A stretch of DNA of 39,198 nucleotides from Streptomyces sp. Ru72 (lineage in GTDB: Bacteria; Actinomycetota; Actinomycetes; Streptomycetales; Streptomycetaceae): NCBI RefSeq assembly GCF_002920635.1, contig NZ_PQSR01000070.1:1-39198 (forward strand), read 5' to 3'. Positions 15,271 to 22,889 of this stretch are shown piece by piece. The notes below the pieces were generated by a model. It ran no database searches, was not told where the DNA came from, and saw nothing but the letters and a program-made list of their open reading frames with translations. Position numbers and translations under genes: made by a program. Each line of letters begins with the position of its first letter. Position 1 is the stretch's first letter.

Positions 15271-15439
15271 GAACGCAGTGGCTGCCGCGACGCGTCGTCC
15301 CGGACACTCGCCCGCCGCCTGACCGGTGCAGGTTCCTCACGGCCTGTCCTGCCTTGACGGCCGGTCTGCCGCACAGATGTGTGCCTGTCTCAGCAGGTCG
15401 GTGAAGGCCTGGGGAGCCTGCAAGGGGAACAGTCGCGCG

Positions 15440-15860
15440 GCACGTGACGCCGCGCCGGATCGCGATGCTCCCGTCGGCACCGTCGAACTGGTCGACCTCA
15501 CCGCCTTGACCCGCTTCGCCGAGGAGGGGGCCGGGTGGCTCCACCTCGGGCTCACCCCGTTCGCCGGGCCCGGGGGCGAACGTGAACCGGCGTCGCGCGA
15601 ACCGCGGCCTCCTCCGGTGCCGCCGTTCTCGAAGATCGTGCTCGCTCGCTTGCCGGGTTTCGAGGTCCACCTCGACCAGGCCCCTGCGGGCGTTGCGATC
15701 CACAGCACACCCGGTCGCGATCCGAAGGCGATGTTCTGACGCGACCAGGCGGCCATCTGGTCAAGCCAAGGCGTCTCCATAGGCGTTCGACGTGAGGCCC
15801 ACGGAGCCGAGTGCGCGTAGCCGGCCCGCGCTGCAGTCCCAGATGTGGACTGCCGGTCGC
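15440..15860. pseudogene. Overlying remnants of a DUF2156-like (plus) and a beta-propeller-like (minus) gene
   Basis: On the plus strand (about 15440-15570) VELVDLTALTRFAEEGAGWL followed by HLGLTPFAGP resembles the C-terminal domain of DUF2156/lysyltransferase-type proteins. On the minus strand (about 15860-15610), blocks VHIWDCSAGRLRALGSVGL, TSNAYGDALA and, after frame changes, RQNIAFGSRPGVLWIATPAG and LVEVDLETRQASEHDL look like one end of a WD/propeller-type protein. Neither has a start codon in a sensible place. Both family assignments are by motif impression only. Confidence 0.35.
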
Positions 15861-15947
15861 TGCGGCTGCCGCGGCGGGGCAGCTACCGTGCTGTTGTGTT
15901 CGCGCATCTCGGTGGCGTCCGGGCGTCGGTGCTGCCAGAGTCCCCCT

Positions 15948-16463
15948 GTGCTGCAGGAAACTGACGTGCTGGAAGTTCTGCACCTGCTGGAGACTGCGGG
16001 CGCGACGGCATGGGTGGATGGCGGTTGGGGTGTGGACGCTCTGGTCGGTGAGACGACCCGAGCGCACTCGGATCTCGATCTGGTCGTCTTGCTGGACGAA
16101 CTCCCCCTGGTGCGGACGACCCTGACCGAAGCCGGGTTCACGGAGGTCTTGCGAGACTGGCTGCCCACCGCGCTGGCCGTCGCGGACGGAGCCGGGAGGG
16201 AGATCGACCTGCACCCCATCACCGGGTTGCGCAGCGAGGGGGGCTATCAGCTTCTCCCCGGCGGTGAGCGTTTCCACTATCCGGCTCCGACAATCGGGAC
16301 GATCGGCGGACACGACGTCTGGTGTGTCGACGCCGCCACACAAGTGCAGTGCCACATCGGTTACGAGGCCACCGAAAAGGACCGCCGTGACATGGCGCGC
16401 TTGCATGCCACCACGGGAGTCGCCCTCCCCGAGGAGTACACGAGCCTGCCGCCTGGCCACTGA
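15948..16463 (+). CDS. LinA/Lnu-like nucleotidyltransferase (lincosamide or aminoglycoside adenylyltransferase family)
   Basis: This is a 171-residue minimal nucleotidyltransferase. The best start is GTG 15948 (VLQETDVLEVLHLLETAG); GTG 15966 has a better Shine-Dalgarno (AGGAA) and is the alternative, while the frame up to 15792 is implausible. The core matches staphylococcal LinA in order: WVDGGWGVDALVGETTRAHS, then DLDLVVLLDE, which gives the GG(W)GxD and DxD metal site, then EIDLHPITG, a late C-V-D-AATQVQCHIGYE, and KDRRDMARLHA. LinA proteins adenylylate lincosamides. Many environmental homologues are uncharacterised, so resistance is inference. It stands alone between relics, which fits recent movement. 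Confidence 0.8.
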   Translation: MLQETDVLEVLHLLETAGATAWVDGGWGVDALVGETTRAHSDLDLVVLLDELPLVRTTLTEAGFTEVLRDWLPTALAVADGAGREIDLHPITGLRSEGGYQLLPGGERFHYPAPTIGTIGGHDVWCVDAATQVQCHIGYEATEKDRRDMARLHATTGVALPEEYTSLPPGH

Positions 16464-16518
16464 GTGCTTCAGCGGCCGAGCTCATCGACTCGCGTGCTCG
16501 TTCCTCGCTGGTGGTGAA

Positions 16519-16695
16519 CTCAGTTCTCCAGGACCAAGCCGGTGCAGGTGAGGCAGCCGTCGATCACCTCAGGCCGGTACTGGAGCTGCCTGGGCCGCCG
16601 TTTCACCGTGCGCATGATTTGGGCGAGGTCGGCGGCGGCGAGGTTGCCGACCTCACGCTCGACCAGCGACCAGACGCCTTCGGCGGTGTTCCCGG
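16519..16695 (-). pseudogene. IS630-family transposase, C-terminal fragment
   Basis: The minus strand encodes NTAEGVWSLVEREVGNLAA, then ADLAQIMRTVKRRPRQLQYR and PEVIDGCLTCTGLVLEN. This is the end of an IS630-type DDE transposase, containing the NPxEGxWS glutamate of the catalytic triad and the QYRPxLIDGCLAxTGL tail. The preceding part of the gene is not found next to it on this strand. Confidence 0.8.
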
Positions 16696-16704
16696 ATCCG
16701 GCCC

Positions 16705-16833
16705 GGCGGCCCGATCGTGTTGGCCCGGGACAACGTGCGGCTGCATCTGACAAGGCCGCGGCGCGCGTTCATCGATGCGAACGCGCACTGGCTCCCTGTC
16801 CTGCGGTTGCCCACTCATGCCCCGGACTGCGCG
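16705..16833 (+). pseudogene. IS630-family transposase, central fragment in opposite orientation
   Basis: The plus strand reads GGPIVLARDNVRLHLTRPRR, then AFIDANAHWLPVLRLPTHAPD, the second-Asp region of an IS630 transposase (usually IVLVWDNLRLHL...LPTYAPDLNP). The Trp before the Asp is replaced by Arg, and the frame dissolves after APD. It is the segment that should precede the fragment at 16519-16695 but faces the other way, only about 10 bp from it. Confidence 0.75.
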
Positions 16834-16960
16834 GCCCTCCCGCATCACTGTCCAAGCCGCCCAGGGGGCAGAGGCTCGATGGATGCGCCGCGAAAACCGG
16901 CGCGCGACAAGCGGTCAATGAGCCCGACGGCGAGGACATCGGTACGCCGACACACCCTTA

Positions 16961-16979
16961 CATGGAAATGATTTTCATG
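16961..16979. promoter_or_regulatory. Zur-type box upstream of the binding-protein/permease operon
   Basis: CATGGAAATGATTTTCATG is a 9-1-9 palindrome with one mismatch. Its core TGGAAATGATTTTCA differs by one base from TGAAAATGATTTTCA, the Streptomyces Zur consensus as I recall it. It ends 53 bp before the start codon at 17033, in the promoter region. Fur-family sites for iron or nickel look different in this genus, so zinc is the best guess. Confidence 0.75.
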
Positions 16980-17032
16980 TACTCTTCTGTCCGCGCCACC
17001 TTGATCGTCACAACGGAGGACAAAGAACCCGA

Positions 17033-18544
17033 ATGATGAGAACACCCCGTCGTCGGCTCATAGCCGGCCTGTTCCTCGCTCCCGTCCTCACCGGCTGTTT
17101 CGCCTCCGGAGCCGACGGCTCACCGTCCTCCGGCTCCTCCGGCTCCGAGGAAGGAGCCCGGCTGCGCGTGGCGCTGGCATTCGGACCCACCGAGCACTAC
17201 ACCCCTTACGGCCAGGACGCCTTCATCATGTCCCGGCTGGGTGTCTCGGAGGGGCTGATCAAGCTGGACGCCAACGGCACCGCGATCCCCGCGCTCGCCG
17301 AGTCGTGGAGCAGCGACAAGGACGGCAGGAGCTGGGTGTTCACGCTGCGGGACGCCAGGTTCCAGGACGGTACCGCGGTCACAGCGACGGCCGTCGCCTC
17401 CGCGCTCACCCACGCCGCCGAGGCCGAGCCGCCCCCCGCTGCCCTGAGCGGAGTGAAGCTGACCGCCCAGGCCCTCGACGAGGACCGGGTGTGGGTCGGC
17501 ACCAGCACGGCCGACCCCGTGCTGCCGCTACGGTTGTCGAACCCGAGCCTGGCGATCTTCTCCCCGAAGGCGTACGAGAAGAACGGCACCGTGAACCCGG
17601 TCGGCACCGCAACCGGCCCCTTCGAGATCACGAAGATCACCGGCGACACGGAAGCCGCTCTGAACCGCTTCGACGGCTACTGGGACGGCCGCGCGCAGGC
17701 CCCGGGCATCGACGTCCGGTTCATCGCCGACGGCACCGCTCGCGCCAACGCCCTGCGCACCGGCCAGGTGGACATCGCCCAGGCGATCCCCGTGTCGCAG
17801 ATCGCCTCCCTGGACGAGGACACGGTCCACGAGACGGACACCGCCCGCGACACCAGCCTGTACCTGAACACCAGGTCCGGCCCCTTCACCGACCCCGGGC
17901 TGCGGGCCGCCGCGCGCGAAGCCATCGGCAACTCAGTCATCGCCAAGCAGGTGTACGAGGGATACGCCCAACCCGCCAAGGGCCTCTTCGGCCCTGCCCT
18001 GCCCTGGGCGGCCGGCAAGCGCGTCGCGCCCACGGGACGGGCGAAGGCCACCGCCCCCGGCGGCAAGAGCATCACCATCGCCACCTACTCCACCCGGCCC
18101 GAGCTGCCCGAGGTCGCCCAGGTGCTGCAACAGGACCTGCAGAAGGCCGGGTTCGAGGTGAAGCTGGTGGTGCGCGGTGACTCGCAGGTCGAAAGCGACA
18201 TGCTGGCCGGGAAGTACGACGCCGCAGTCACCTCCCGCAACATGATGCTCGACACCGGCGACCCCGTCTCCGTCCTGGCCAGCGACTTCACCTGCCACGG
18301 CACCTACAGCCTGTCGCGGCTGTGCGACAAGAACGTCGACCGGCTCGTCGCCGCCGCCCAGACCGAATCCGACGCCGCCAAGCGGCAGGACGCCGCCATG
18401 AAGGCCGAGGCGGCGATCCTCGGCACCGACGCGGTGATCCCCCTCGTCCACGTCAAGGCCGTCCAGGGCATCGGGAAGTCGGTGGAGGGCGCGCTGTTCA
18501 GCTGGGACGAGCGGCAGTACGTGGGAACAGGAACCCGGCGCTGA
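17033..18544 (+). CDS. Family-5 extracellular solute-binding lipoprotein (peptide/nickel/metallophore type)
   Basis: This 503-residue lipoprotein delivers its ligand to an ABC importer. Residues 1-22 are a lipoprotein signal with RRR, a short hydrophobic core and lipobox LTGC (Cys22), followed by a Ser/Gly-rich tether. SBP_bac_5 features are SEGLIKLDANGTAIPALAES, WVFTLRDARFQDGTAVTATA, TGPFEITKI, ALRTGQVDIAQAIPVSQI and LYLNTRSGPFTDPGLRAAA. The length is typical. GGAGG lies 13 nt before the ATG, a little far. Family members bind oligopeptides, nickel-histidine or opine/siderophore-metal complexes. The Zur-type box at 16961 makes a zinc-chelate the favoured ligand. Its TGA overlaps the presumed CTG start of the permease gene. 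A truncated paralogue starts at 13564. Confidence 0.9.
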   Translation: MMRTPRRRLIAGLFLAPVLTGCFASGADGSPSSGSSGSEEGARLRVALAFGPTEHYTPYGQDAFIMSRLGVSEGLIKLDANGTAIPALAESWSSDKDGRSWVFTLRDARFQDGTAVTATAVASALTHAAEAEPPPAALSGVKLTAQALDEDRVWVGTSTADPVLPLRLSNPSLAIFSPKAYEKNGTVNPVGTATGPFEITKITGDTEAALNRFDGYWDGRAQAPGIDVRFIADGTARANALRTGQVDIAQAIPVSQIASLDEDTVHETDTARDTSLYLNTRSGPFTDPGLRAAAREAIGNSVIAKQVYEGYAQPAKGLFGPALPWAAGKRVAPTGRAKATAPGGKSITIATYSTRPELPEVAQVLQQDLQKAGFEVKLVVRGDSQVESDMLAGKYDAAVTSRNMMLDTGDPVSVLASDFTCHGTYSLSRLCDKNVDRLVAAAQTESDAAKRQDAAMKAEAAILGTDAVIPLVHVKAVQGIGKSVEGALFSWDERQYVGTGTRR

Positions 18545-20481
18545 ACCGCACATCCGGCCGCCGCGGTGGCCCCTCCGCTCTGCCTTCCGCCCTGCGTGCT
18601 CTCGCGCGGGCCGGCGGCCCCACGCTGCTGTGGCGGGTCGTGCTTACCGCCGCCCTGGTCTGCGGGATCGGCCTGCTGCCGTGGCTGTCGCGCAACGACC
18701 CCGCGCTGACCGTACTCAAGGCCCGCTCCGCCGACCGCGATCCCACTCCCGAGGCGCTGCGGGCCGTACGGGACCAACTCGGCCTCTCCGACGGCCCGTT
18801 GCCGCTCCTCGGGCGCTGGCTGGGCGGGCTGCTACAGGGGGATGCGGGCCGCTCCTGGGTCTCCGGCAGCCAGGTGCTGCCCTCCGTCACGCAGGCCCTC
18901 GGCATCTCCCTGATGCTGATGGCCGGGGCCCTCGCGGTCGCCGTGTGCACGGCCGTCACGGTGTGCGCCCGCACCCTGTGGCTGGGCTCGAGGCGCCGAC
19001 TCGGCACCAGGCGTCCGGGCGGTACCGGATCGGCGGTGCTGGCCGCGCTGCCGGAGTTCCTCGTCGCCTCCGTACTCGCCTCGGTCATCAGCGTGCAGCT
19101 CGGCTGGCTGCCCGCCCTGGGCTGGTACGGCCCTGAGTGGATGGTGCTGCCCTCGATCGCCCTGGGTCTGCCGGCCGGTGCGGTACTCGGGCGCATGCTG
19201 GACGATCTGCTGCCGGGCGCGTTCGCCGAGCCGTGGGCGCTGGCCGCCGCCGCCCGCGGTCTCCCGCCCCGGTCCATGGCCCGCAAGGCGGTGCGGCGCT
19301 GCGTACCCGGACTGCTGCCCAACCTGGGACTGTTCGTGGTCGGCCTGACCGGCGGCGCCGTCGCCGTGGAGCAGATCTTCGACATCCCCGGTCTGGGGCA
19401 GCTCACCTTGCGCGCCGCCCTCGCCCAGGATCTGCCCGTCCTGCAGACCGGCACCCTCACCCTGGTCCTGCTCGCCGCGGTCGCCGGCGCCCTGGCGCGG
19501 CACGCCGCCCGACTGCTGACCGGACCCTCGCTGCGGGACGGCGCCCTGCACTCGCTGCACCGGCCCGCGCCGCCCGCGCGTCACGTCCTGCCTCTGCTGT
19601 ACGGGGCGATGCTGGCCGCCGTCATCGGCCTCGGCCTGCCACGCGACCCGCTCGCTCTGGACCCCGCCGCCCGGCTCCAAGCCCCCTCCTTCACGCATGT
19701 GTCCGGCACAGACGCGCTCGGCCGGGACATCCTGGCCCGCATCGCCCACGGCGCGCTCTCCACCCTCGGCATCGCCCTGGCCGTGAGCGCGGCCGCCCTG
19801 GTCACCGGCGTTCTGCTGGGCCTGCTGCCCCGCCTTTCCGGGCCGGTGGTCGACACCGTCAACGCCGTGCCGCCCGTCCTGGCCGGGCTCCTTGTCACCG
19901 GTGTCGCGGGCAGTGGGCCGTGGACGCCCGCGCTCGCCGTGGCCGTCGGCGCCTGGACCCCGCTGGCCGCCCACACCTCGGCCCTCCTCCAGCAGGAACG
20001 CGCCACCCTCCACCTGACCGCCACCCGCGCACTCGGCGCGACCGACTGGTATCTGCTCACCCGCGAACTGCTCCCGGCCGTCCTGCCGCCCGTCGTCCGC
20101 CACGCCCTGCTCCGGCTGCCCGGCATCGCGCTGAACCTGGCCGCCCTGGGCTTCCTCGGTCTGGGCGCCCAGCCACCCTCGCCGGACTGGGGACTGCTGC
20201 TCGCCGAGAACCAGCCGTACGTCGAACGCGCCCCCTGGGCCGTCATCGCCCCCGCGGCTGTTCTCGCCCTGCTGGGCGCCCTGGCGGTGACGGCGGCGGG
20301 CGGCGCACACCTGCCCCGGCTACGGAGGTTTCGTTGTGAAAAAGGCACCCGCAGCCCGGACGAAGCGGCCCCCGACGAGCCACTCGCACCGCCAGGAACG
20401 GGCAGTCCGTCCGAAACGAGTCAGAAGGGGCCAGGGTACGTCGTCACGTCACCTGGCGGTCGGGGCACAGGTGCGGTCTAG
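18541..20481 (+). CDS. Fused DppB-DppC-type ABC permease (two permease domains in one chain)
   Basis: This is an inner-membrane permease of about 646 residues. Residues about 35-330 correspond to DppB: EAA loop PWALAAAARGLPPRSMARKA, then GGAVAVEQIFDIPGLGQLTL. Residues about 340-610 correspond to DppC: GTDALGRDILARIAHGALST, EAA loop RALGATDWYLLTRELLP, then LGFLGLGAQPPSPDWGLLLA. These are normally two proteins. No ATG/GTG/TTG occurs at the expected start. The only candidate near the preceding stop is CTG 18541, giving a CTGA overlap; the next in-frame GTG (about 18640) would remove the first helix partly. After HLPRLRR the last 45 residues are hydrophilic and unlike the family, and no ATPase gene follows, so the operon probably lost its 3' end. 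The ATPases must be encoded elsewhere if the system works. Confidence 0.85.
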   Translation: MNRTSGRRGGPSALPSALRALARAGGPTLLWRVVLTAALVCGIGLLPWLSRNDPALTVLKARSADRDPTPEALRAVRDQLGLSDGPLPLLGRWLGGLLQGDAGRSWVSGSQVLPSVTQALGISLMLMAGALAVAVCTAVTVCARTLWLGSRRRLGTRRPGGTGSAVLAALPEFLVASVLASVISVQLGWLPALGWYGPEWMVLPSIALGLPAGAVLGRMLDDLLPGAFAEPWALAAAARGLPPRSMARKAVRRCVPGLLPNLGLFVVGLTGGAVAVEQIFDIPGLGQLTLRAALAQDLPVLQTGTLTLVLLAAVAGALARHAARLLTGPSLRDGALHSLHRPAPPARHVLPLLYGAMLAAVIGLGLPRDPLALDPAARLQAPSFTHVSGTDALGRDILARIAHGALSTLGIALAVSAAALVTGVLLGLLPRLSGPVVDTVNAVPPVLAGLLVTGVAGSGPWTPALAVAVGAWTPLAAHTSALLQQERATLHLTATRALGATDWYLLTRELLPAVLPPVVRHALLRLPGIALNLAALGFLGLGAQPPSPDWGLLLAENQPYVERAPWAVIAPAAVLALLGALAVTAAGGAHLPRLRRFRCEKGTRSPDEAAPDEPLAPPGTGSPSETSQKGPGYVVTSPGGRGTGAV

Positions 20482-20515
20482 GCCGTACGGGACGCGTGGT
20501 GACGTGCGCCGGTGA
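20336..20515 (+). CDS. Possible 59-codon basic ORF with strong ribosome binding site
   Basis: GTG 20336 is preceded by GGAGG at 7 nt, one of the best ribosome binding sites in the window. The frame, VKKAPAARTKRPPTSHSHRQ and onward, is very basic and overlaps both the end of the permease gene and the convergent ketosynthase gene. I recognise no family. It may be the start of a lost downstream gene (for example an ATPase) that now reads into unrelated DNA. Confidence 0.3.
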   Translation: MKKAPAARTKRPPTSHSHRQERAVRPKRVRRGQGTSSRHLAVGAQVRSRPYGTRGDVRR

Positions 20516-21728
20516 CGATGAGTGAGACGTTTTGCCCGCCGAAGCCGAAGGAGTTGCTGAGCACGGCCTCCTGGCGGGCGTCTCGCCGCTCTGCGACGAC
20601 ATCGAGATCGATGTCGGGAGCGACGCCGGCCGCGGTGATGTTGCGGGTCGGCGGGATGACACCGCGCTCCACACTGAGGATGGCGATGAGCGCTTCGATC
20701 GCACCAGCCGCACCGAAGAGATGGCCGAGCGCCGCCTTGGGGGCCGTCACGGTGGCGCGGCCGAAGACCTGTCCGATCGCACGCGCCTCGGCGACGTCGC
20801 CGACCGGAGTTCCGGTGGCGTGGGCGTTGATGTGGCTGATCTGCTCGGGAGCCAAGCCGGCTTGCGCGAGGGCCTTCCGCATGGCCGAGATCTGGCCCGA
20901 GCCGTCGGCAGCAGGCGCCGTGATGTGGTGAGCGTCGGCGGCGATGCCGGCGCCCGCGAGCACCGCGTGGACACGCGCGCCTCGGACGGCGGCGTGCTCG
21001 GCGCTTTCGAGCACCACGACAGCGGCGCCTTCACTGAGGACGAATCCGCTGCGGTCCGCGGCGAACGGCCGTGACGCTGAGGCGGGGTCGGCGGTGTGCC
21101 GCGACAGTGCCTGCGCCTGCACGAAGCCGGCTACGGTGATCGGGGTGATCGCGGCCTCGGTCCCGCCGGCGATGACCACGTCCGCCTCGCCGGCACGGAT
21201 GAGGCTGGCTCCCAGAGCGATCGCCTCCGCACCGGAGGAGCATGCCGAGACGGGCGTGTAGACCCCGGCCCGTGCACCGTATTCGATACTGATCAGCGCC
21301 GCCGCCGCATTGGGCATGAGCATCGGGACCGTACGCGGCGAGACGCGCCGCGCCCCGCCCACCTCCAGTACGTCGTCTTGCTTCAACAGCGTCTGTACGC
21401 CACCGATACCTGTGCCGATCGCCGATGCGAGCCGGTCCGGGTCCACCTCCGGGGCGCCGGCGTCGGCCCAGGCTTCGGCCGCCGCGGTGAAGGCTGCCTG
21501 CTGCGAGCGGTCGAGCCGCCTGGCCTGGACCGGCAGCAGCGACTCGGCGGGGTCGATCGCCATCGTCCCCGCGACGGTGTCGGCAAAGCCTGCGTCCTCG
21601 TGGCCTCGCAGGACGCCGCCGCGGATTCCGGACTCGCCGGCAAGCAGAGCTTTCCAGGTGGACTCCACGTCTGCACCGAGTGGTGTGATCGCGCCGAGTC
21701 CGGTCACCACGACTTCCGTCCGTTGCAT
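20478..21728 (-). CDS. Stand-alone FabF-like beta-ketoacyl-ACP synthase II
   Basis: This is a 416-residue condensing enzyme for chain elongation on ACP. The start is ATG 21728 (MQRTEVVVTGLGAITPLG); the longer frame to 21962 covers the divergent TetR promoter and is rejected. The active site is complete: Cys163 in SACSSG, His303 in NAHATGTP, Lys331 in PKAALG and His336 in GHLFGAAG, at nearly the same numbers as E. coli FabF, and NSFGFGGQN near the end. There is no adjacent ACP, FabD or FabH, and no chain-length-factor partner, so it is neither the housekeeping fab cluster nor a type II PKS. It is divergent from a TetR gene with two operators between them, which suggests regulated expression as a spare or resistant KASII, or membrane-lipid adjustment. 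The 3' end overlaps the convergent permease stop by 4 nt. Confidence 0.9.
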   Translation of the reverse strand: MQRTEVVVTGLGAITPLGADVESTWKALLAGESGIRGGVLRGHEDAGFADTVAGTMAIDPAESLLPVQARRLDRSQQAAFTAAAEAWADAGAPEVDPDRLASAIGTGIGGVQTLLKQDDVLEVGGARRVSPRTVPMLMPNAAAALISIEYGARAGVYTPVSACSSGAEAIALGASLIRAGEADVVIAGGTEAAITPITVAGFVQAQALSRHTADPASASRPFAADRSGFVLSEGAAVVVLESAEHAAVRGARVHAVLAGAGIAADAHHITAPAADGSGQISAMRKALAQAGLAPEQISHINAHATGTPVGDVAEARAIGQVFGRATVTAPKAALGHLFGAAGAIEALIAILSVERGVIPPTRNITAAGVAPDIDLDVVAERRDARQEAVLSNSFGFGGQNVSLIVTGARHHASRTA

Positions 21729-21742
21729 GCCCTTGAACCTTT

Positions 21743-21788
21743 CTTGTACGCCATACAAGTGCGGCAGGTCTTGTTGTATCACATACAA
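21743..21788. promoter_or_regulatory. Two TetR-type operators TTGTA-N5-TACAA between ketosynthase and TetR
   Basis: CTTGTA-CGCCA-TACAAG (21743-21759) and TTGTA-TCACA-TACAA (21774-21788) share the same arms. Their centres are 30 bp apart, about three helical turns, so two dimers could bind the same face. They fill the 67-bp gap between the two divergent start codons and would control both genes. Confidence 0.75.
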
Positions 21789-21795
21789 TTCGGGG

Positions 21796-22413
21796 GTGGA
21801 GAAGAAGCGAACCGAAGCTCGATCAACGTCGACTCGGTCGCGTGACCGCGGTCGCGCGACCAGGCGCCGGCTCATTGAGGCAACCGCACGGCTCTGCGAG
21901 GAACGACCGGGCGCCGAGGTGAGCGTCGCGGAGATCGCGAACGCGGCAGGCGTCTTCCCCAATCAGGTCACCTACTACTTCGGCTCCAAGGACTCGCTGC
22001 TCGTGCACGCCGCCTTTCTCGGCCTCCTGCACGACGCCCGGCGGATTGAGCGCATCGGTCGCCAAGCCCCGGATGCGGCGACATTTCGGCGCAACATCGC
22101 CCGTGCCGTGCTGGCCATGCCCTCGCTCCCGTCAGTCGCGCGAGCACTCGCCGCCGGGATCTCCAAGCCCGAACTCGCCCCCGTGGTCGACCAGCACCTC
22201 CAGTTGCTGTTCCGGCAATCCGAGCGCTTCGTGAGCCAGCTCATCGACAGTCGCGGCTGGAGGGCCCGTCGACCGCTCGACGTTGAGGCCAGGACGTTCT
22301 GGAGCACCGCGCTCGGCGCGGTGCTGCTCGTCCGCGCCGGGGCACACGGCACTGTCGCCGACCTCGACCTCGCCGGAGCACTGACCATCCACGACGAACG
22401 CGAACCCGGCTAG
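21796..22413 (+). CDS. TetR-family transcriptional regulator of the ketosynthase gene
   Basis: This is a 205-residue TetR regulator. The start is GTG 21796 (VEKKRTEARSTS), 8 bp from the second operator and without a clear Shine-Dalgarno. The N-terminal helix-turn-helix (about residues 22-70) reads ATRRRLIEATARLCEERP, then VSVAEIANAAGVFPNQVTYY and FGSKDSLLVHAAF. The ligand-binding half is helical, with ALAAGISKPELAPVVDQHLQ and TFWSTALGAVLLVRAG. The stop codon TAG coincides with the CTAG at the left edge of the IS-derived palindrome at 22410-22482, so the natural C-terminus may have been replaced or shortened by that insertion. It probably represses the divergent FabF-like gene and itself in response to an acyl or antibiotic ligand; that is inference. 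Confidence 0.88.
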   Translation: MEKKRTEARSTSTRSRDRGRATRRRLIEATARLCEERPGAEVSVAEIANAAGVFPNQVTYYFGSKDSLLVHAAFLGLLHDARRIERIGRQAPDAATFRRNIARAVLAMPSLPSVARALAAGISKPELAPVVDQHLQLLFRQSERFVSQLIDSRGWRARRPLDVEARTFWSTALGAVLLVRAGAHGTVADLDLAGALTIHDEREPG

Positions 22414-22482
22414 GGTCTTTCGTTTGGATCAGGCCGGATCAGGGAGCCGCGAGCCCGGCATGATCCAAACGAGAGGCCCTAG
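22410..22482. mobile_element. IS-derived palindrome (terminal repeats joined with almost no interior)
   Basis: Left arm 22413-22437 and right arm 22455-22479 are inverted copies matching at 22 of 25 positions (core CGTTTGGATCA). The arms are 17 bp apart. CTAG occurs at both outer edges (22410-22413 and 22479-22482), looking like a target-site duplication. This is what remains when an IS loses its transposase, i.e. a MITE-like element. In RNA it would be a strong terminator-like hairpin for the TetR gene. Confidence 0.7.
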
Positions 22483-22889
22483 CTCGGTCGGACGGGCCGA
22501 CGCAGACGTGCGCGGTTTTCTGCGCGACGGTGGCCTTGCCGTGGTCGGCATGTTCGCCGTCGCGCTCCACCGTTGCGGCTGGAGCACGGTGCCGAGAACC
22601 TGTTTGCCGACACCAACCTTGTGCGTGCTCAGGCAGTTCGGCGAGCACCTTGGCGGCCTGCGGCGAGAGGCCTGACCCGGTACGGCCGATCGGTCACCTG
22701 CGCTTCCCTCGGGTGTCCTCCGGGTCCACCGAACACGGTCTCGCACGGCCGGAGGCGATGAACGCACACCTGCGCCAGCCACTCATGCCGGTACTCCGAC
22801 ACCACGTCCTGGCCACGCGCAGAAACCCGGGCGACCTGCACCATCTCCAACCAACGGCTGTGCAGCCAGAGGGTGTCCTTCTGAGAGGG
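22483..22889. other. Gene-free stretch, possible transposase relic
   Basis: About 400 bp without a supported gene. Minus-strand frames (for example ATVERDGEHADHGKATVAQK near 22560) have transposase-like composition next to the IS palindrome, but I cannot assign a family. No start or ribosome binding site is convincing. Confidence 0.35.

Noticed and set aside
16961..16979. Iron (DmdR/IdeR) or nickel (Nur) box
   Set aside because: The sequence does not fit the TTAGGTTAGGCTCACCTAA-type iron box or the TTGCAA-N5-TTGCAA Nur pattern; it fits the Zur pattern with one mismatch.
18832..20310. 492-codon minus-strand frame
   Set aside because: It is antisense to the fused permease, Gly/Gln/Arg-rich and without motifs.
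20478..21728. Type II polyketide ketosynthase
   Set aside because: No chain-length factor, ACP or cyclase lies nearby, and residue numbering matches FabF closely.
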